Positions 6,753 through 7,363 of a DNA stretch of 7,363 nucleotides are shown in pieces. The stretch lies in contig DLVS01000319.1 of NCBI GenBank assembly GCA_003445095.1, positions 1 to 7,363 on the forward strand. The letters run 5' to 3'. The notes below the pieces were generated by a model. It was given only the letters and a program-made list of their open reading frames with translations. It was not told where the DNA came from and searched no databases. Made by a program: the position numbers and the translations under genes. The DNA is from Verrucomicrobiales bacterium (GTDB lineage: Bacteria > Verrucomicrobiota > Verrucomicrobiia > Limisphaerales > UBA9464). The stretch's first letter is position 1. Every line of letters begins with the position of its first letter.

Positions 6753-7363
6753 TTAGTGAGGAGGGTTTCGCTGCCGAAGCCGTTGAAAATGGTGAGTTCT
6801 TTCTTTTCGCCAGCCTGCTCGATCAAAACACGATTCGTGCCGAGGCGGAGGAGCTTGATGCCATCGCTTTCGCCGCCTTCACGGAGCATGGCCGAATGGC
6901 CACTGGGGGTTCGGATGAAAGCGTGATATCCCGCGATACCGAGAAGGGCCATCGGGGGAGGCCGGATAATCGGCGCGAGCATCTCGCTTTTCGTCACGCG
7001 GTCGATGCGAGCTTGGGTCAACGGGGGGAGCGGGGGCGCAGGGCGCGGAGGTTTGCGGTTCGGCGGTCCACCACCCGGCCGGGGCGAACCCGGTGATCGG
7101 GCAGCCAGATTTTGATTGGTTCCGGAGACTGAGTTCGTACCCACAACCAGGTTAGTCCCGGTAACCAGGTTAGTCCCGGCAACCAGGTTAGTCCCGGCAA
7201 CCAGGTTAGTCCCGGCAACCAGGTTAGTCCCGGCAACCAGGTTAGTTCCGGCAACCAGGTTAGTTCCGGCAACCAGGTTAGTTCCGGCAACCAGGTTAGT
7301 TCCGGCAACCAGGTTAGTCCCCGCAACCAGGTTAGTCCCCGCAACCAGGTTAGTCCCAGCAAC
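6749..7363 (-). CDS. GspC-like (HR-domain) periplasmic protein with AGTNLV tandem repeats (5' partial)
   Basis: The 3' part of a gene that continues past the right edge; 204 residues are visible and the frame has no stop up to 7363. From the visible N-terminus there are twelve hexapeptides AGTNLV (the last is TGTNLV), then two decayed units VGTNSV and SGTNQN. A Pro/Arg/Gly-rich linker follows (SPGSPRPGGGPPNRKPPRP and on). The C-terminal domain of about 65 residues runs from MALLGIAGYHAFIRT through SAMLREGGESDGIKLLRL to NRVLIEQAGEKKELTIF. That beta-rich pattern (LLGI... AFI...G ... V/L..G....GIK...L...RVLIE..G...ELTIF) resembles the GspC HR domain, and also PilP, which bind secretin N0. Position directly before gspD, with a four-base overlap, fits GspC. 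The GTG at 7144 is not the likely start, because repeats continue in frame upstream. Any N-terminal membrane helix is outside the window. Confidence 0.78.
   Translation of the reverse strand, partial: VAGTNLVAGTNLVAGTNLVAGTNLVAGTNLVAGTNLVAGTNLVAGTNLVAGTNLVAGTNLVAGTNLVTGTNLVVGTNSVSGTNQNLAARSPGSPRPGGGPPNRKPPRPAPPLPPLTQARIDRVTKSEMLAPIIRPPPMALLGIAGYHAFIRTPSGHSAMLREGGESDGIKLLRLGTNRVLIEQAGEKKELTIFNGFGSETLLTK
7109..7144 (-). repeat. two decayed hexapeptide units (VGTNSV, SGTNQN)
   Basis: Directly downstream of the perfect array on the minus strand, two further 18-base units keep the phase and the GTN core but have diverged at DNA level. They encode VGTNSV (7144-7127) and SGTNQN (7126-7109). After them the sequence passes into the Pro-rich linker. 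They read as the old edge of the array, no longer homogenised with it. Confidence 0.8.
7145..7360 (-). repeat. 12 tandem copies of an 18-bp unit encoding AGTNLV
   Basis: On the plus strand the unit is AACCAGGTTAGTCCCGGC, repeated 12 times without spacer and running on at the right edge (AAC at 7361-7363). Only the last seven bases vary. From 7145 the endings are: one unit CCCGGT, four CCCGGC, four TCCGGC, two CCCCGC and one CCCAGC. In the minus-strand coding frame these changes fall in third codon positions (GGG/GGA for Gly; GCC/GCG/GCT for Ala), except one Ala to Thr change in the unit at 7145. Runs of identical variants point to recent unit duplication. Confidence 0.97.

Noticed and set aside
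7018..7362. Minus-strand open frame encoding LTWLPG/LTWLPE repeats
   Set aside because: It is another frame of the same 18-bp array. Unit differences change amino acids here but are nearly all silent in the AGTNLV frame, which also runs on into the HR-like domain and ends at gspD.
7145..7363. Possible CRISPR array at the right edge
   Set aside because: The 18-bp units are contiguous with no spacers and lie in a coding frame.

Overview
The window looks chromosomal. It comes from a high-GC Gram-negative-type (diderm) bacterium, because it encodes an outer-membrane secretin and an outer-membrane beta-barrel protein. The combination of a long secretin, a DUF481 barrel, a GT39-like membrane protein and no visible Shine-Dalgarno sequences would suit Verrucomicrobiota or a relative. 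That placement is inference; no rRNA or marker gene is present to confirm it.

Layout. The left half holds three plus-strand genes. First is the 3' part of a PAF-acetylhydrolase/dienelactone-hydrolase-like alpha/beta hydrolase, cut by the left edge. After 201 bases with no clear signal comes a large polytopic membrane protein resembling GT-C (GT39/ArnT-type) glycosyltransferases. After a further 112 bases comes a DUF481 outer-membrane protein, followed by a strong intrinsic terminator (3984-4015). The right half is a minus-strand operon converging on that terminator. A GspC-like protein, cut by the right edge, overlaps a 902-residue GspD-family secretin by four bases (ATGA).

How the genes work together. 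The secretin forms the outer-membrane channel of a type II secretion or type IV pilus-like machine. The upstream protein ends in a domain resembling the GspC homology region (HR), which in known systems docks onto the secretin N0 domain. The three plus-strand genes have no visible functional link to this pair; the hydrolase could in principle be an exported substrate, but its N-terminus is outside the window.

The most unusual material is in the secretion operon. The GspC-like protein carries at least twelve tandem 18-bp units encoding the hexapeptide AGTNLV, with every difference but one synonymous, next to two decayed units and a proline-rich linker. The secretin has N0 plus five ring-building repeats instead of the usual three after N0. 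The last three each carry an aromatic/acidic/proline loop, and the fifth also carries a Gln/Asn-rich insert. No CRISPR array, tRNA, rRNA, insertion sequence or phage gene was seen.
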